DNA of 37,500 nt from Phaeodactylum tricornutum CCAP 1055/1 (lineage: Eukaryota; Bacillariophyta; Bacillariophyceae; Surirellales; Neidiaceae). The DNA is taken from assembly GCF_000150955.2 (NCBI RefSeq), contig NC_011681.1:1-37500 (forward strand), read 5' to 3'. The notes below the pieces were generated by a model. The model did not search any database, had not been told where the DNA came from, and saw only the letters and a list, made by a program, of their open reading frames with translations. The translations under genes were made by a program, and so were the position numbers. This document shows positions 1 to 10,344 of the stretch, piece after piece (the first letter of the stretch is position 1; every line of letters begins with the position of its first letter).

Positions 1-243
1 ATGGGCATTTCGTGTTCTGACATTGGAGGATACTGGAACGAGGCTCAGGGAGCTTACGAAGAGGGAGCTGGACCTTGTGGCGGATCCGGTTCCGGTGACG
101 ATGGAGCAAATGTCGGGCTTGCTGTTGGTCTCTCCATTGGGGGTTTGTTGGTTCTCGTGTTGTTAGGTGTTGTCCTACGTCGTCGTCGCAGTGCTTCTGG
201 TAGTACTGTGGAATTTAAGGACACTGGCAGCACTCCTATCTAG
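1..243 (+). CDS. Phytotransferrin-like (Fea1/ISIP2a family) membrane protein, C-terminal fragment
   Basis: This is only the 3' end of a gene whose start lies left of the window; the ATG at position 1 is an internal Met. The 80 visible residues match the C-termini of the two downstream genes. They have the MGISCSDIGG segment (compare LGVTCADVGG and MGISCPLVGG), then a GPCGG cysteine, a Gly/Ser-rich linker, a hydrophobic helix at about residues 38-60, an RRRR stop-transfer cluster and a short cytoplasmic tail. The expected topology is type I: ectodomain outside the cell, tail in the cytosol. The function is inferred from family membership, namely cell-surface iron binding and uptake. It is the first of three tandem copies, all on the + strand. 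Confidence 0.7.
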   Translation: MGISCSDIGGYWNEAQGAYEEGAGPCGGSGSGDDGANVGLAVGLSIGGLLVLVLLGVVLRRRRSASGSTVEFKDTGSTPI

Positions 244-584
244 TTGCAGGACTCAATTCAATTGTAAACGGCTCTTCAAATCTATTGGACTAACTGTAAG
301 CGATTTGCCTAGTTGTATAACATGGATGGCTCCGACCTAGTGATTGAAGCAAAACCTCTCGACGGCCTTCTAGAGAGGCCGGTGAAACAACCTTTGATTC
401 CTCCCGTCAGCGATATTTTTCTGTGCTTTGACATTTTATTAGCTGTAAAGCATCGCGCCCGAGAGACAGACATTTATTTCAGACATAATTGTTCAAGGGC
501 AATAGATGCCCGTGCCAGTAAGGTCATTTTCAAACCTCTAAAAGGCGCACCCGAAAACCTCCCACACATAGAAAACATCTCACC
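244..584. other. Intergenic region upstream of the second phytotransferrin-like gene
   Basis: This 341-base gap separates the first and second tandem genes and should hold the promoter of the second. I see no gene and no motif I could name with confidence. The open frame at 313-729 shares no residues with the paralogues and overlaps the true first exon out of frame. Confidence 0.5.
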
Positions 585-2368
585 ATGGCGCAAATTGCAG
601 TCGGCATCAAAGCGTTTTTCTTGGTCTCTCTTTGCTCCGGAGCGACCGCATCTTCCAAAAACCGTGATCTTCAAGAATTTATTGCCATTGCATCTTACCA
701 GCCAAGAACAGATGTCTCGAACCAGGTAGGTATCAAGAAGGAATTATGTCTCCTGAAGCAAGTATTTAATGTTGTTGCTCAACTCCTTTTTCACTTTAAA
801 GAAAAACATAGCTTTGGATCAGTATGAATTATCGAGCTTTCTCGGAAACCCAGCGAACGATGATCTCGAGGCGGCCAAAGCAATTTACGAAAGAGGAGCG
901 TTTGTCACTCCGATCGCGCGCCTTACTTTGACGAACGAAAGTGGTCTTCCCACTATGATTACTTCAGACGAGACACTCGTAACAGGAAAGACTGCAAACG
1001 GCACAGAAGTAACTGGAATCGCGTACGAATCGTTCAACCCAGGAGAAATGGAAATTTCGGTCCAGTACGCCAGCGATGCGCCAGATAGCTGCGAAGTCGG
1101 TGGGCTCCTAGAACCGTACATGCACGGATGCTTTGCAGCTGATGGTGAGCTGGACATAGAAGGAGAGCGTGTTGCTTACAGATACGACCCCTCGACCGAT
1201 AATTACAACGGGAGGACTTTGCAACAATTCAGCACTGGTGCATCTTTTACATTCCGCGATCCTAATGCGGGTACCGAGTACTTTGATGAATTCGAAAAGT
1301 TCTTCGACTACTATGGGAAAGCCTCCTACGCCGATATTTTGATTCAAGCCGCTTTCAATAAGACAAATACCGGCTTTCGAAATGGAAACTTGGATTTTTC
1401 GACTTATCTTGACGGTGACGGACAAAATGGTGAGTTCAGCTTTTTAGGCGTCGGCCTCCCCGAATGTTGCTTTCGTGGCTGACCATGACCTTTTGGACAC
1501 AGCGGCCATCGCCACGGCGACGGCTTACATGATTTTAGGAATGGAAATAATTGGCAAGTTGGAGCATGCTGTGGTGCAATGTGACCTTCCCTGTGAGACT
1601 GACGACTGCAAGCTTGACCCCGTGCATAGTCTCGACGAAGCCGTCGCATTTTGGACCGGAGTGTTGGAAGACTTTGATCAGGGTTCGGGGCGCAGCAACC
1701 TGTTGTACGGATTGGCTGACGAAACCTGTCGCCAGTTTCGCACTTGTGGAGTGACCGGAGATTCAACGGAAGGCACGTCGCGCGTGAACATTGATCTGTT
1801 TCAGCTTTTCCGAACCATGCAGGAGCAGCTTCTCGGTAACCAGTGCATCGAAGCTCGGGCTAGCAAAGATCGCATGATTCCCCTGATGTTTCTCCCGTTG
1901 ATCCAAGCAACTCTCAGCAACGTCTTCTTGGCCAAGAGCATGTCTTTTGACGAAGTCGTCGACGGCGAGGGTGCGGTACTAGCGGCGGCGTTGCTTCCAC
2001 GCCTGGCCTCTTGCAATTTCGAGGATGCGCAGCGGTTGTATTTACAAATGCGAGTCGGTCAGCACGGAGTGGCAGGTTACTCGGAAGTTCGTCAGGCTTT
2101 GGAGCGCAACTACGAGTGTTTGGGAGTCACCTGCGCCGACGTTGGGGGTTTGTACGATCGAGACAGGGGCGAATATGAAGCCGAAGGGGCTCCTTGTGGC
2201 GGGGTCGCGCAGGGAGGCGGCGGAACGAATCCGGGTCTAGCCGTTGGCTTGTTCCTTGGTGGAATGGTGGCCGTGCTGTTGGGCTTTGTGCTAATCCGCC
2301 ACCGCCGCCGTAACAAGTCGCTAGGGGCCGCTGAGTTTGCAGTGGAGGGGGATCACGTGATTGCGTAA
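585..2368 (+). CDS. Phytotransferrin-like (Fea1/ISIP2a family) cell-surface protein, three exons
   Basis: Exons are 585-725, 802-1429 and 1503-2368, with GT-AG introns of 76 and 73 bases; the product is 544 aa. The second acceptor (1502) is the one that keeps the frame. A signal peptide covers residues 1 to about 22. The ectodomain has the same block order as the 3927-5811 paralogue: SYQPRTDV, ALDQYEL, AIYERG, MHGCF, YDPSTDNYNGRTLQ, then a second half with HSLDEAVAFWTG, YGLADETCRQF and ALERNYECLGVTCADVGG. A helix at about 501-521 is followed by HRRRNK and a short tail. Family members (Fea1, PF07692; diatom ISIP2a/phytotransferrin) bind ferric iron with carbonate at the cell surface and feed endocytic uptake; that role is inferred here. 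It lacks the CPGC pair present in the neighbouring paralogue. Confidence 0.72.
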
Positions 2369-3926
2369 AGGATTGTTTTGGCTTGATAGTACGTAATTGT
2401 GCTAACCGTATAAAAGGGTAGCTCATGACGGTTCTACAGAGTCTGTACACTACGATGGTGTATACAACACGGTGTCACTGTAAAACGCATCGTTGCCCAG
2501 TGTGTAACGAGGGCTCCGTCCAATCCAGCAGGATACATAGGTATCGTGCTGTGGATGGTTCCAAGAGCAACGTGGTGGATATATATATAGATAGATGGTC
2601 TTGGAATACGATGCACTCGGGGGAGCGGTTGACGGACAACCAACCCCTGCCGTCGAATGCACGTTTTGGAATCATCTCTATTCGAGTATGGGTGGTACGG
2701 TACACACCCGTCCATCGGCTAGTTGGTAGTAAGTAAGTACACTCCGATGTTTGGGTACGGCATGCATATTGCGACGACATCCGGAATTGATTCTTGTCAA
2801 AATTGTTGGTGATTTTGGACGTGTCTCATATATCCATATATGCGCTGTTTTGGCATGGGTCCATCGTGTATATAGAACAAGGTCGGACTTCTTTTCTATG
2901 GAAGTCCCAAGGAACGGAACACCCTGGGTGTAGGAAAGCCCTTTTCCTGGTTTGGTACGGTTGCGAACGATTGTATCGTGCTGGGTAGATTCTTCCGGGA
3001 CACGAGATTTCCTATGTGTAGACGGGACATCTTCATGTGCTATCCGAAGTCGTCCGTACCCCCTTACACCCCCACAAAGCTCGAAGTGGGGGGGAATCGT
3101 AGGGACGAGCTTTTCCAGGGATTTCCGGACGAAGTGGGCGCTGCTTCGGATACCATACCGGCAAGGCAGTATGGTATTTGGCATTCTTGGAAAGTCCCCA
3201 AACGACGAATATTTCTTCCGTTGGCGATACGTTGAAACGGTAACACGTTTCCAACCCCAAATGGTTCCAACGGTCGTTTGGAGTCCCGTATACTCGGTTT
3301 CCAACGCTCGTTACCAATCAGAGTAGGGTATTTCTATCAATTCGTGACTCCTTCTTCCGGTCTCGTCCAAGGGTCGGCGGCGCGCGGAAAAAACAAAAGT
3401 CACGCCCGACCCAACGGACGCTACGGCATTGGTAGATACCGCTTGGGTACAACGTCACCCGTAGGTGTGCAAGGAACGCCTCGGACTCTTCTGGTACCCA
3501 AGCCCCGCCAGTCCAGTTGGCACGAGTCGAGAGGTCCCGTCCGCGCCGGCCCCAACGTACGCGTCGTACGTACCGAAACGCACTGCAAGTCTTGGGAACG
3601 AGCCGAGTGTTGGCCGGCATGCGGACCAGGAACCCCGGGAGCCGACGTTCCGCGACCGCGAAAGGCTTCTCGTGTCTCGCGTGCCGGACAATTTTCGTCC
3701 AGCGGTTGAGGGGGTGCGGGTAGGTTGGTGTAGTTTTTGGGAACGGTACCGTACCGTACGGTTTATACGAATGGATCCGGTGCGGTGCGGTACACAAAAC
3801 CGTTTGGGCGGAGTCCTTTGGTTCTTCGTTCGCAAAACACTGGCTTGTTTTTGGCTCCACTGGTCTTGGATTTACATTACCACCACAAGTACACACCAAT
3901 ATACACCAACACATACACAAGAGACA
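2369..3926. other. Long intergenic region before the third phytotransferrin-like gene
   Basis: About 1.56 kb contains no gene I can support. Long frames exist on both strands (for example 2678-3304 on the - strand), but they have no family resemblance and overlap each other. The word GGTACGG or its complement recurs near 2694, 2754, 2952, 3053 and 3743-3760, the last as a palindromic run around GGTACCGTACCGTACGG. The stretch from 3850 to 3926 is pyrimidine/ACACA-rich (CACCAACACATACACA) and is probably the 5' leader of the next gene. Confidence 0.5.
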
Positions 3927-5811
3927 ATGTTGGGTTCCAGAATTGCAAGCACTACGGTGTTGGTTACGGCGTTGTTGGCGTGGACCATGCCGGAGACGCA
4001 GGCTCGTTTCACTCCGATCGTCACGTACGCCCCCATGACCAAGGTGACGGACGTGGCGGCGTTGGACCTCGACCAGAACGAACTGGAGCGACAACTGGGG
4101 GTCGGCGCTTTGAATAACGCCCGTGCCGTCTACGAACGCGGCGGTAACTCGTTGTCCATTGCCAATCTAACCCTCGTCAACCCACCGGGTCCCATGTCGT
4201 ACCCGCAAGGAACGCAAGTTCTCGGCCGAACCAAGGGCTCGGCCAACACCACCGTTCTCGGAATTCTAGTCGACGAAAGCGTGACGTGGGGTGCCAACCC
4301 TGGAAACGTTACCATCCACGTGCAGTACGTTACTTCCACGAACCAAAAGACCTACTCCGACTGCCAATCCGGTGGACTCTGGACCTTTAGTGAAGCGAAC
4401 CTCAACGGTTGTAAGTGCCAACGGACGGGAACGCTGAGACTCTTACCTGTCGCACGTGCAATATTCACAGACTCACCCTTTGCCGTTCCCCTTGCTTCTT
4501 CGCGTGGCAAATCGTATCCCAGGCTACAATGATCAAGGTCATGTTACGCTGGTGCCCCCCGGTGAATCTGCGAATCGCGGCGACAAGCTCGCCTACAAGT
4601 ACGATATTCGACAGGACAACTGGAACCTGCGTACGCTCCAGAGTCTCAGTACCAACGCGGATACTTCCATGAGACCTTGCCCCGGATGCCCCTTTTACGC
4701 AGACTTTCAGACCTTTGTCAACTACTACGAAACGACCGAGTACGCCGACTCGTGGATCATGGCGGCGGCACTCAACCGATCCGTCGCCTTTCCCTCCGGT
4801 CGAGGAAACGCCAATTTTGGCGCCGCCTTTACCAGCGGCAGCAAACTTGGACTCGCCGAAGCCGTCAAGAAGGGAACAGCCTACATGAGCGTCTTTATGC
4901 AAATCATTCGGGATCTCGAAGACGCCATGACGGACTGTGACAACAAGTGCGACCCCGACGACCTCTCCTGTCAGGATATTGGAGCGGAAGCGGTCCATTC
5001 ATTGGACGCCGCTGTCGCTCTCTACGCCGGATCGCTAGAAGGGACTGATGGGACGGAGAACAGCGGAGTCATGCCTTATGCACTCGCCAACAGACGGGCC
5101 GCTGATTTCCGCACCGGTGGACCTCAAGGCGAACGCAGCTCCGGTACCGCCCACGTCAACTACGAGGTTATCAAGGAGTTCAAGCACGCACAGACCAGGC
5201 TCCTGGCAGATGAGTGCAATTTGGCGCGTCAAAACAAGTGGCGCATTGTCAATCTCATGAAGGTCCCGCTGGTCCAGGGTGTCCTGCGGTACGCCTACAT
5301 GCGTGATTTCAACAACCCCAGTGACGCGCCCACCAGAGAAAAGGAGCAAGCCGAGGGCGCCACATTTGCCGCCGCACTCTTGCCATTCGTGCACAAGTGC
5401 GATACCGCAGACGCTACTTTGATTTACAACAACATGCGCATCGGATCCGATGCGAATAAAGTCGTCTTTGCCGATGTCAAGGCCGCCCTGGAGCGCAACT
5501 ACGGTTGCATGGGAATCAGCTGTCCTCTGGTGGGCGGATTCCACAATGGACAAGACTACGAGCTGGGTGCGACGCCGTGTACCGAAGGAACTCTACAGGG
5601 CCCCGCGGCACCCGATTTCTCCCAATTACCGTCCTCCAGCGGGGGTTCGGGCGGAGGTAACGCTGGTGTGGCGGTCGGCTGGATCCTTGCGGTATGTCTG
5701 GCTGGTGTTGTGGGCTTTATGGCCTACCGACGATTCGGCAAACGCAAGAACATCGCCGACGTCATGAAGCCGCCAGCGAACAATTTGGCGGCCGTCTCCG
5801 AAATCGCCTAA
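3927..5811 (+). CDS. Phytotransferrin-like (Fea1/ISIP2a family) cell-surface protein, two exons
   Basis: Exons are 3927-4410 and 4523-5811, joined by a 112-base GT-AG intron that splits a conserved Cys codon (NLNG-C-YNDQG); the product is 590 aa. The open frame continues 5' to 3465, but the ATG at 3927 was chosen because it begins a signal peptide (about 1-26, ending ETQA). The first half carries YAPMTKVTD, ALDLDQNELE, AVYERGGNS, a CPGC pair and YYETTEYAD. The second half has a Cys-rich CDNKCDPDDLSC segment, VHSLDAAVALYAGSLEG, YALANRRAADF and ALERNYGCMGISC. A helix at about 542-562 is followed by YRRFGKRK. This organisation matches diatom ISIP2a/Fea1 phytotransferrins, which capture ferric iron at the plasma membrane. 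The specific role of this copy is inferred; it could be a non-transporting paralogue. Confidence 0.75.
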
Positions 5812-6001
5812 GATGCACCGAGGATAAAACTTTTAAAAGTGCATACCAAGGAGATACTATATACTATAAGAAACTGGTTTTGAGAATTATTTTTCGAATA
5901 GGTAGACTCTGTACTAGGAGTGTGTTTTCGAAGCAATGGCTAGTATACATCCGAGTGTGGTAGGTAGCTTCGATTGTTCTCCTTACGGAGGAATTCACAT
6001 T

Positions 6002-6960
6002 TTACAATCGATTTTCCGACTGCCAGCAGTTAGGTGTGCGATAAATGTAGGTTCCCCCTTGGGTGCTTTGAGGTTTCCAACCGGGAAAGGTAAACACATT
6101 CGATAGAATAAACGACCCTGGTGATAGTTCATTTTCCAATTTCGTGCCCAAATCTTTCATGATAGGCCCCAGTCCGTACTAATAGATGAGGAGATAGAAT
6201 GTTAGGAACAATTTTTGCTGTTACACCCATTCTGTTTCTGTGCGGTGATGTGGACGCCAAGGTGGGGCCGGTCTTACCACTGTCACTACATTGGCTCGTC
6301 GTAGATCGACGTTCCACAAGTCGCTGCAGTAGAAAGTTGTCAACTCCCATTGTCGAGGACCTCCAACCCATCGCCGACCCGATGCCAGTAAGTGTAATAG
6401 GGGATTGAGCTCGTAACCAGTGCTTTTCACGAACAAATTTTCTGCTGCCGCTCGAAATACGACGCGTCCATCGCCACTCCCGAGATCCACAAAAGTCAAC
6501 TTGGTACCGTCCCGAATTTGCTTTTGAAAATGCGGCTGGGATAATTGTTGGAAAAGAACAGTAGTGTTTGAGAAAAGTTTCGTATTACCTTTCTGCTCGA
6601 AAGCCAATATTGTCAAAACGTACCTGCTGACGTAATTGTCTAAACATGGCGTCAAGATTCTTCTGGAACGTCGGTAAATAGGGGGCACCTGTAATGTTCA
6701 ACAAAATTTGCAACTTTTAGAGCACCCTACAGCCAAGTTTCAAGATAGTAGCAGTATATGAATTTCCAGGTACCTTTGCCTCGTAAGACTGGTGGCAGGC
6801 TCATCAACAGTCCTAAATTAGCTACACAAAATGCGCCAATTCCGAACGCTATGATCGGATGGAGCTTTGTTGGCGGCGAATCTTTGTCTGGCCCGCCAAG
6901 GTCACTTGCCGAGATGCCGAGTTCATCCAACGCAGCCGTAATTTCATCTGTTTCCTTCAT
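6002..6960 (-). CDS. FAM173/ATPSCKMT-like protein lysine N-methyltransferase, four exons
   Basis: I assembled this gene from four - strand exons: 6774-6960, 6624-6688, 6278-6535 and 6002-6178 (introns 85, 88 and 99 bases, all GT-AG), giving 228 aa. A hydrophobic anchor at about residues 36-55 is followed by the class I SAM-binding motif VDLGSGDGR (100-108), then GYELNP (124-129), FYCSDLWNVDL, and ANVVTV joined across the last intron to YGLGPIM, then FPFP-like FTFPGW. This motif order is diagnostic of FAM173 proteins, which include the mitochondrial ATPSCKMT that methylates a lysine of the ATP synthase c subunit. Length and single anchor fit the family. Mitochondrial location and substrate are by homology only. 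It is transcribed toward the 3' end of the phytotransferrin array and is divergent from the transporter at 7734. Confidence 0.85.
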
Positions 6961-7733
6961 TGCGAAGAACTTCGTCTCGCGACTGGAACTTCCTTTTTGT
7001 ACAACAGTTGGTAGGAATCGACACGGATAGTCTTGACGGTGATATAATCATGACCAGGCAGAGGCCGGTTTAAATTCGGTGTTTACCGCAAATAGCTTGT
7101 TTGCTGTGTTTTTTCAAAATTAAATGTAAATGCGGATATTTGCGATACCTATTAATAACCCTAAATTTGCTCTTGTTTGCGCTGTATTTCTTTACAAGTT
7201 AGTTTTACAGGATTAGGGTTACTTTTATTAGAAATGAGAGCTGCATGAGTCTTCAAATGAAAAGTCCAAATCGACTGACTGTGATCGCGAGTAATTTTAC
7301 GTAGAAATAGTACACATTCTACGTGCACCGCGAGTAACGCAAATACCTGGCTTATTTGCGGTGCTTCTGAAACCTTATTTGCGGTTATTTGCGGTGTTTG
7401 GGCCCAAAACCACGAATTCAAAACGGCCTTTTCATGACCAACCACCAGCGGCGGCGTTCCTCTGCAGACAAGGCCAGTGAAATTGTGCTTTGGTTTGATG
7501 CAACTGACAGTTGAGATCATCTCGATCAGAAATCAGAAAAAAGTTCAAGTACTAAAACTTTGAAAATAAAAAGTTCAAATATATTCTTAGGGCGTCCTTC
7601 CAAAAGCATCTACGGAACAACGTCGGCAGAACCCAGACTCGTCGCCTTGAAACGCAAGCCTTCATCCCTTTTCTATTTCGCAGGAAGTGGAAAACGCCTT
7701 TGAAAATAGAGCAAAAGCTGTGGAACCAAGAAG
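6961..7733. other. Divergent intergenic region with a repeated 10-mer
   Basis: This 773-base region lies between two divergently transcribed genes and must contain both promoters. No gene is visible. It holds exact copies of TATTTGCGGT at 7353-7362, 7376-7385 and 7386-7395, and its reverse complement at 7085-7094, plus a one-base-shorter relative ACGCAAATA at 7337-7345. The spacing suggests either a decayed interspersed repeat or a binding-site cluster. Confidence 0.5.
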
Positions 7734-9425
7734 ATGTCAACCTCGGGACAGCAAGAAAGCGAAGACCCAGGACTTGGGACACGTGAAAGGCGGCATCAGC
7801 AAAGAATGAAATCGGCAGCGTTGTCCTCTGATCACACCAGGTCTCTCGGTACTGACGAGGAATTGCAGTCGCTGACTGCAAAGAGATCCTTAGAAAAAGA
7901 CGCTTTTTCCAAGACCACCGGGGGAGATTTCGGAATCTGCTTGTTTTGGGGCTTAACATTGGCCGGCATCGCATCCAGTATGCTGACCACCACGTTCGGG
8001 ATTTTCCACGTTGACGTCTTTTTGCGGTCCTATCAGCTCCCTCTGTCGACTTACTCGTACGGAAATGCCGTCTATGCAATAATAAACACTGCCAACGATC
8101 TTGCGGGTGCTTGGTTGGTGGACCATGTTGCCACACGTCGGAATCGGACAGATCTCGTAGGCATGGCTGGTTGCATATTCGCAGTTTGTTTCCTGACTCC
8201 TTTTTTCCGTTGGCGAGCACCGTCTCAAAGTTGGGATGGTGTTCACTTTGTGACGACCCTGTCGCTCTACGATACCATGTTTGCCTTTATGGCAATTCTA
8301 ATGGGATCAATCATAACCGACAATCATAAAATGTCGGAGAAGTCTCGAGTTCGATTCATGGCGAGTGGGAAACTTATAAACCTCTTCACTTCATTTGTTG
8401 TAGCACGGGTCGGCCTGAGTACATTTGATGTTCAAGATTTGACGCACTTTCGAATTTTTGTAGTGTTTTTGGCAATGTTGGTCAGTATCATGTTCATAGT
8501 TGCACAGCGTATGATTTATGTGAAATCCAGAACCGTGACTGCTTCTGGACAAGACGCGCTTAAGGTGAGTGCGAGTGCCACGGCCGCTTCGAGTTCAAAG
8601 GGCAAATTACACTGGCGACAGGTTGCGCTAGGTAAGTTTTCAGAAAAGAGAAAACTTGCAAGATGAAGTCGCATGCCGCCTTTTCACATTTGCCGCGTTT
8701 TAGATTTTTGGCGCCACAGAAGCTTTCGTGCTTGGATAGGAATGGAGATGTTGTTGGAGGCTCAAATGACATTTATGTCTTCCTTTACAAAGACTTTCGT
8801 TGACCGGCTTCTCTTTGATTCTGGTTATAGCAGAGCCTCCTGCGACTGGCTTCTATCCACGTTAAGACCAATAAAGGCTATCGCTGGGATTCTCATATAC
8901 GTCCCAATCCGCAAGTTTGGCTACACGAAGATTTACTCTACATTGTTTGTTTTCAATTTTTTGCTTTCGGCTACTGTATTGACTGTCGCTGACTCCTCGT
9001 CGACACGGTGGATCTTGACTTTTCTTGTGCTCTACTCGGTAATAACGGGAGCTGTGCAGTCCTCTGGTTTTCATTTAGCTATGTCGGATATGGTGACAGA
9101 GATGAAACGAAATCATGCTAAGGAGAGGCGATTTGAAGAGCCTTCGTTGGCAGGTCTATTTATGGGAGCGAACGCTTTATTCTGTAAACCCATGGAGTCC
9201 CTTCTTCCAATAGTAGCAGGGACCGTGTTGCAGAATAAGGGTGACTCACAGCAAAATCTCTTTTATTTGTTGGTCATTCCAGTACTGCTCTTTTCAGTTG
9301 CCCAGTTTTTGTTTTGGAGCCGTTATGAATTGACACCAGATCGTATGAAAGGATTTCGACATGAACTTGATTCTTTGCATTCTGAGCAAGGGAGGGCTTG
9401 TACAAGTATAGCAATAGAGGCTTGA
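7734..9425 (+). CDS. MFSD13A/TMEM180-like major facilitator superfamily protein, two exons
   Basis: Exons are 7734-8631 and 8704-9425 with a 72-base GT-AG intron; the product is 539 aa. A polar N-terminus of about 65 residues precedes the first helices (GICLFWGLTLAGIASSMLTT). Segments typical of the TMEM180 branch follow: INTANDLAGAWLVDH after helix 2, LSLYDTMFAF, a long polar central loop around the intron, FRAWIGMEMLLEAQMTF at the start of the second half, and LFYLLVIPVLLFSVAQFLFWSRYELTPDR at the end. About 10-12 membrane segments are visible, as expected for two six-helix bundles. The substrate is unknown even in animals, so no cargo is claimed. The glycoside/cation symporter branch of MFS is the nearest alternative reading. 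Confidence 0.75.
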
Positions 9426-9783
9426 AAGCGCGATGCGACAATCCGTCCAGAGTGGAGCGCTTGTTTACTCTTACATTAGTACACACACTTTTCAATGCGC
9501 ACTCTGACTGTGAATTAGTATATTGGCCGTCCAGTTCCTCATTCATATATATATTCACTCTATCCAGGAAAACCTTAAATTGTTAATATGGTGGTCGCCT
9601 TGGAGAGGCTCCAGGATTGTTTGAGATCGTAGAACTTTGGAGTTTGGTCTCGCTACGTAAAAAAAGTAGCGTCTGATTGCATTTCTGTTGGTGTACCTGC
9701 CGTAATGCCTTCCGTCAGAATTGATCTCGAAGAAGGGGTCTTCGCAGGAATATGCCTCTTTACCTACCCTTAAAATCTCCTAG
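9426..9783. other. Intergenic region downstream of the transporter
   Basis: About 360 bases with no supported gene. A short A-rich patch near 9660 (gtaaaaaaagtagc) and a TA-rich stretch near 9546 are the only obvious compositional features; the latter could belong to the transporter 3' UTR. Confidence 0.4.
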
Positions 9784-10344
9784 ATGGGCACTTCAAATAC
9801 AATAAAAAATGAGGCGGCTTGGGCGAGATTGATAGACCGACATGCGGGAGAAGTTCTTTATGCTGTACTTGTAACTTCCGTACACGATGTTCAACCGATG
9901 AATTCAAAAGGTATCTCCGTTGAAACGAGAAATCTTTTAAACAATCAAATAGCGGTTCGCCTTGCAGAAATTTATTTAGATTACAGGTTTTAAAGTACCC
10001 GGAAATTTTGCTAACTGCAATTTTTTGCACTTTTCGCTCTGGTGACTCGTGCTCACGTTGTTTTGTAGGTTGGACCCACTGCTCACTGACTGTGACAAGT
10101 TTATGCTGTAGCCAAGAAGCACCTCCCACCTTGTGTGTAGGACGTACTCTGTGCGGTCAATCATTGGGGACCGGAGTACGCACTAGTACCAACGCACCTC
10201 CATTACAAAGGAAAGCATATCATTCGGCAAAGATATCGTAGAGGCTGGTTTGTTGTTCCGGAAGGAAATCGACCGCTATTGACGGCCGAAGACAAGTCTC
10301 CATGGACTTCGCGAATGGTTTTGGAGACAGTAGTGATGACCTGA
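9784..10344 (+). pseudogene. Unidentified gene candidate with broken reading frame
   Basis: An open frame from ATG 9784 can be spliced at 9986/10069 (82-base GT-AG intron) to continue as YLDYR-LDPLLTDCDKFML, where it meets TAG at 10109. Shifting by one base gives AVAKKHLPPCV, then TAG at 10138 and a further 68-codon open run at 10141-10344 that reads like real protein (HWGPEYALVPTHLHYKGKH and GWFVVPEGNRPLLTAEDK). Taken together this looks like one gene interrupted by a frameshift near 10105 and one stop. I do not recognise the family. Alternatives are an 81-residue small protein (9784-10111), or 5' exons of the downstream IQ gene with splicing I could not resolve. Confidence 0.35.

Noticed and set aside
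1430-1447. Acceptor at 1447 for the second intron of the 585 gene
   Set aside because: It would give an 18-base intron and the wrong phase; the acceptor at 1502 keeps the frame with a normal-sized intron.
2678-3304. A 208-codon - strand frame in the phytotransferrin spacer
   Set aside because: No recognisable domain, composition unlike the neighbouring genes, and equally long frames exist on the opposite strand in the same place.
3465-3926. N-terminal extension of the 3927 gene from ATG 3465
   Set aside because: The extra 154 residues have no counterpart in the paralogues and would bury the signal peptide that begins at 3927.
3318-4094. A 258-codon - strand frame
   Set aside because: It overlaps the first exon of the 3927 gene in antisense. 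Its residues look like the shadow of GC-rich coding sequence, with no family features.
7552-8220. A 222-codon - strand frame
   Set aside because: It is antisense to the first exon of the MFSD13A-like gene, which has clear transporter features on the + strand.
9770-10129. A 119-codon - strand frame
   Set aside because: It overlaps the frame-broken + strand gene candidate and shows no domain-like segments.
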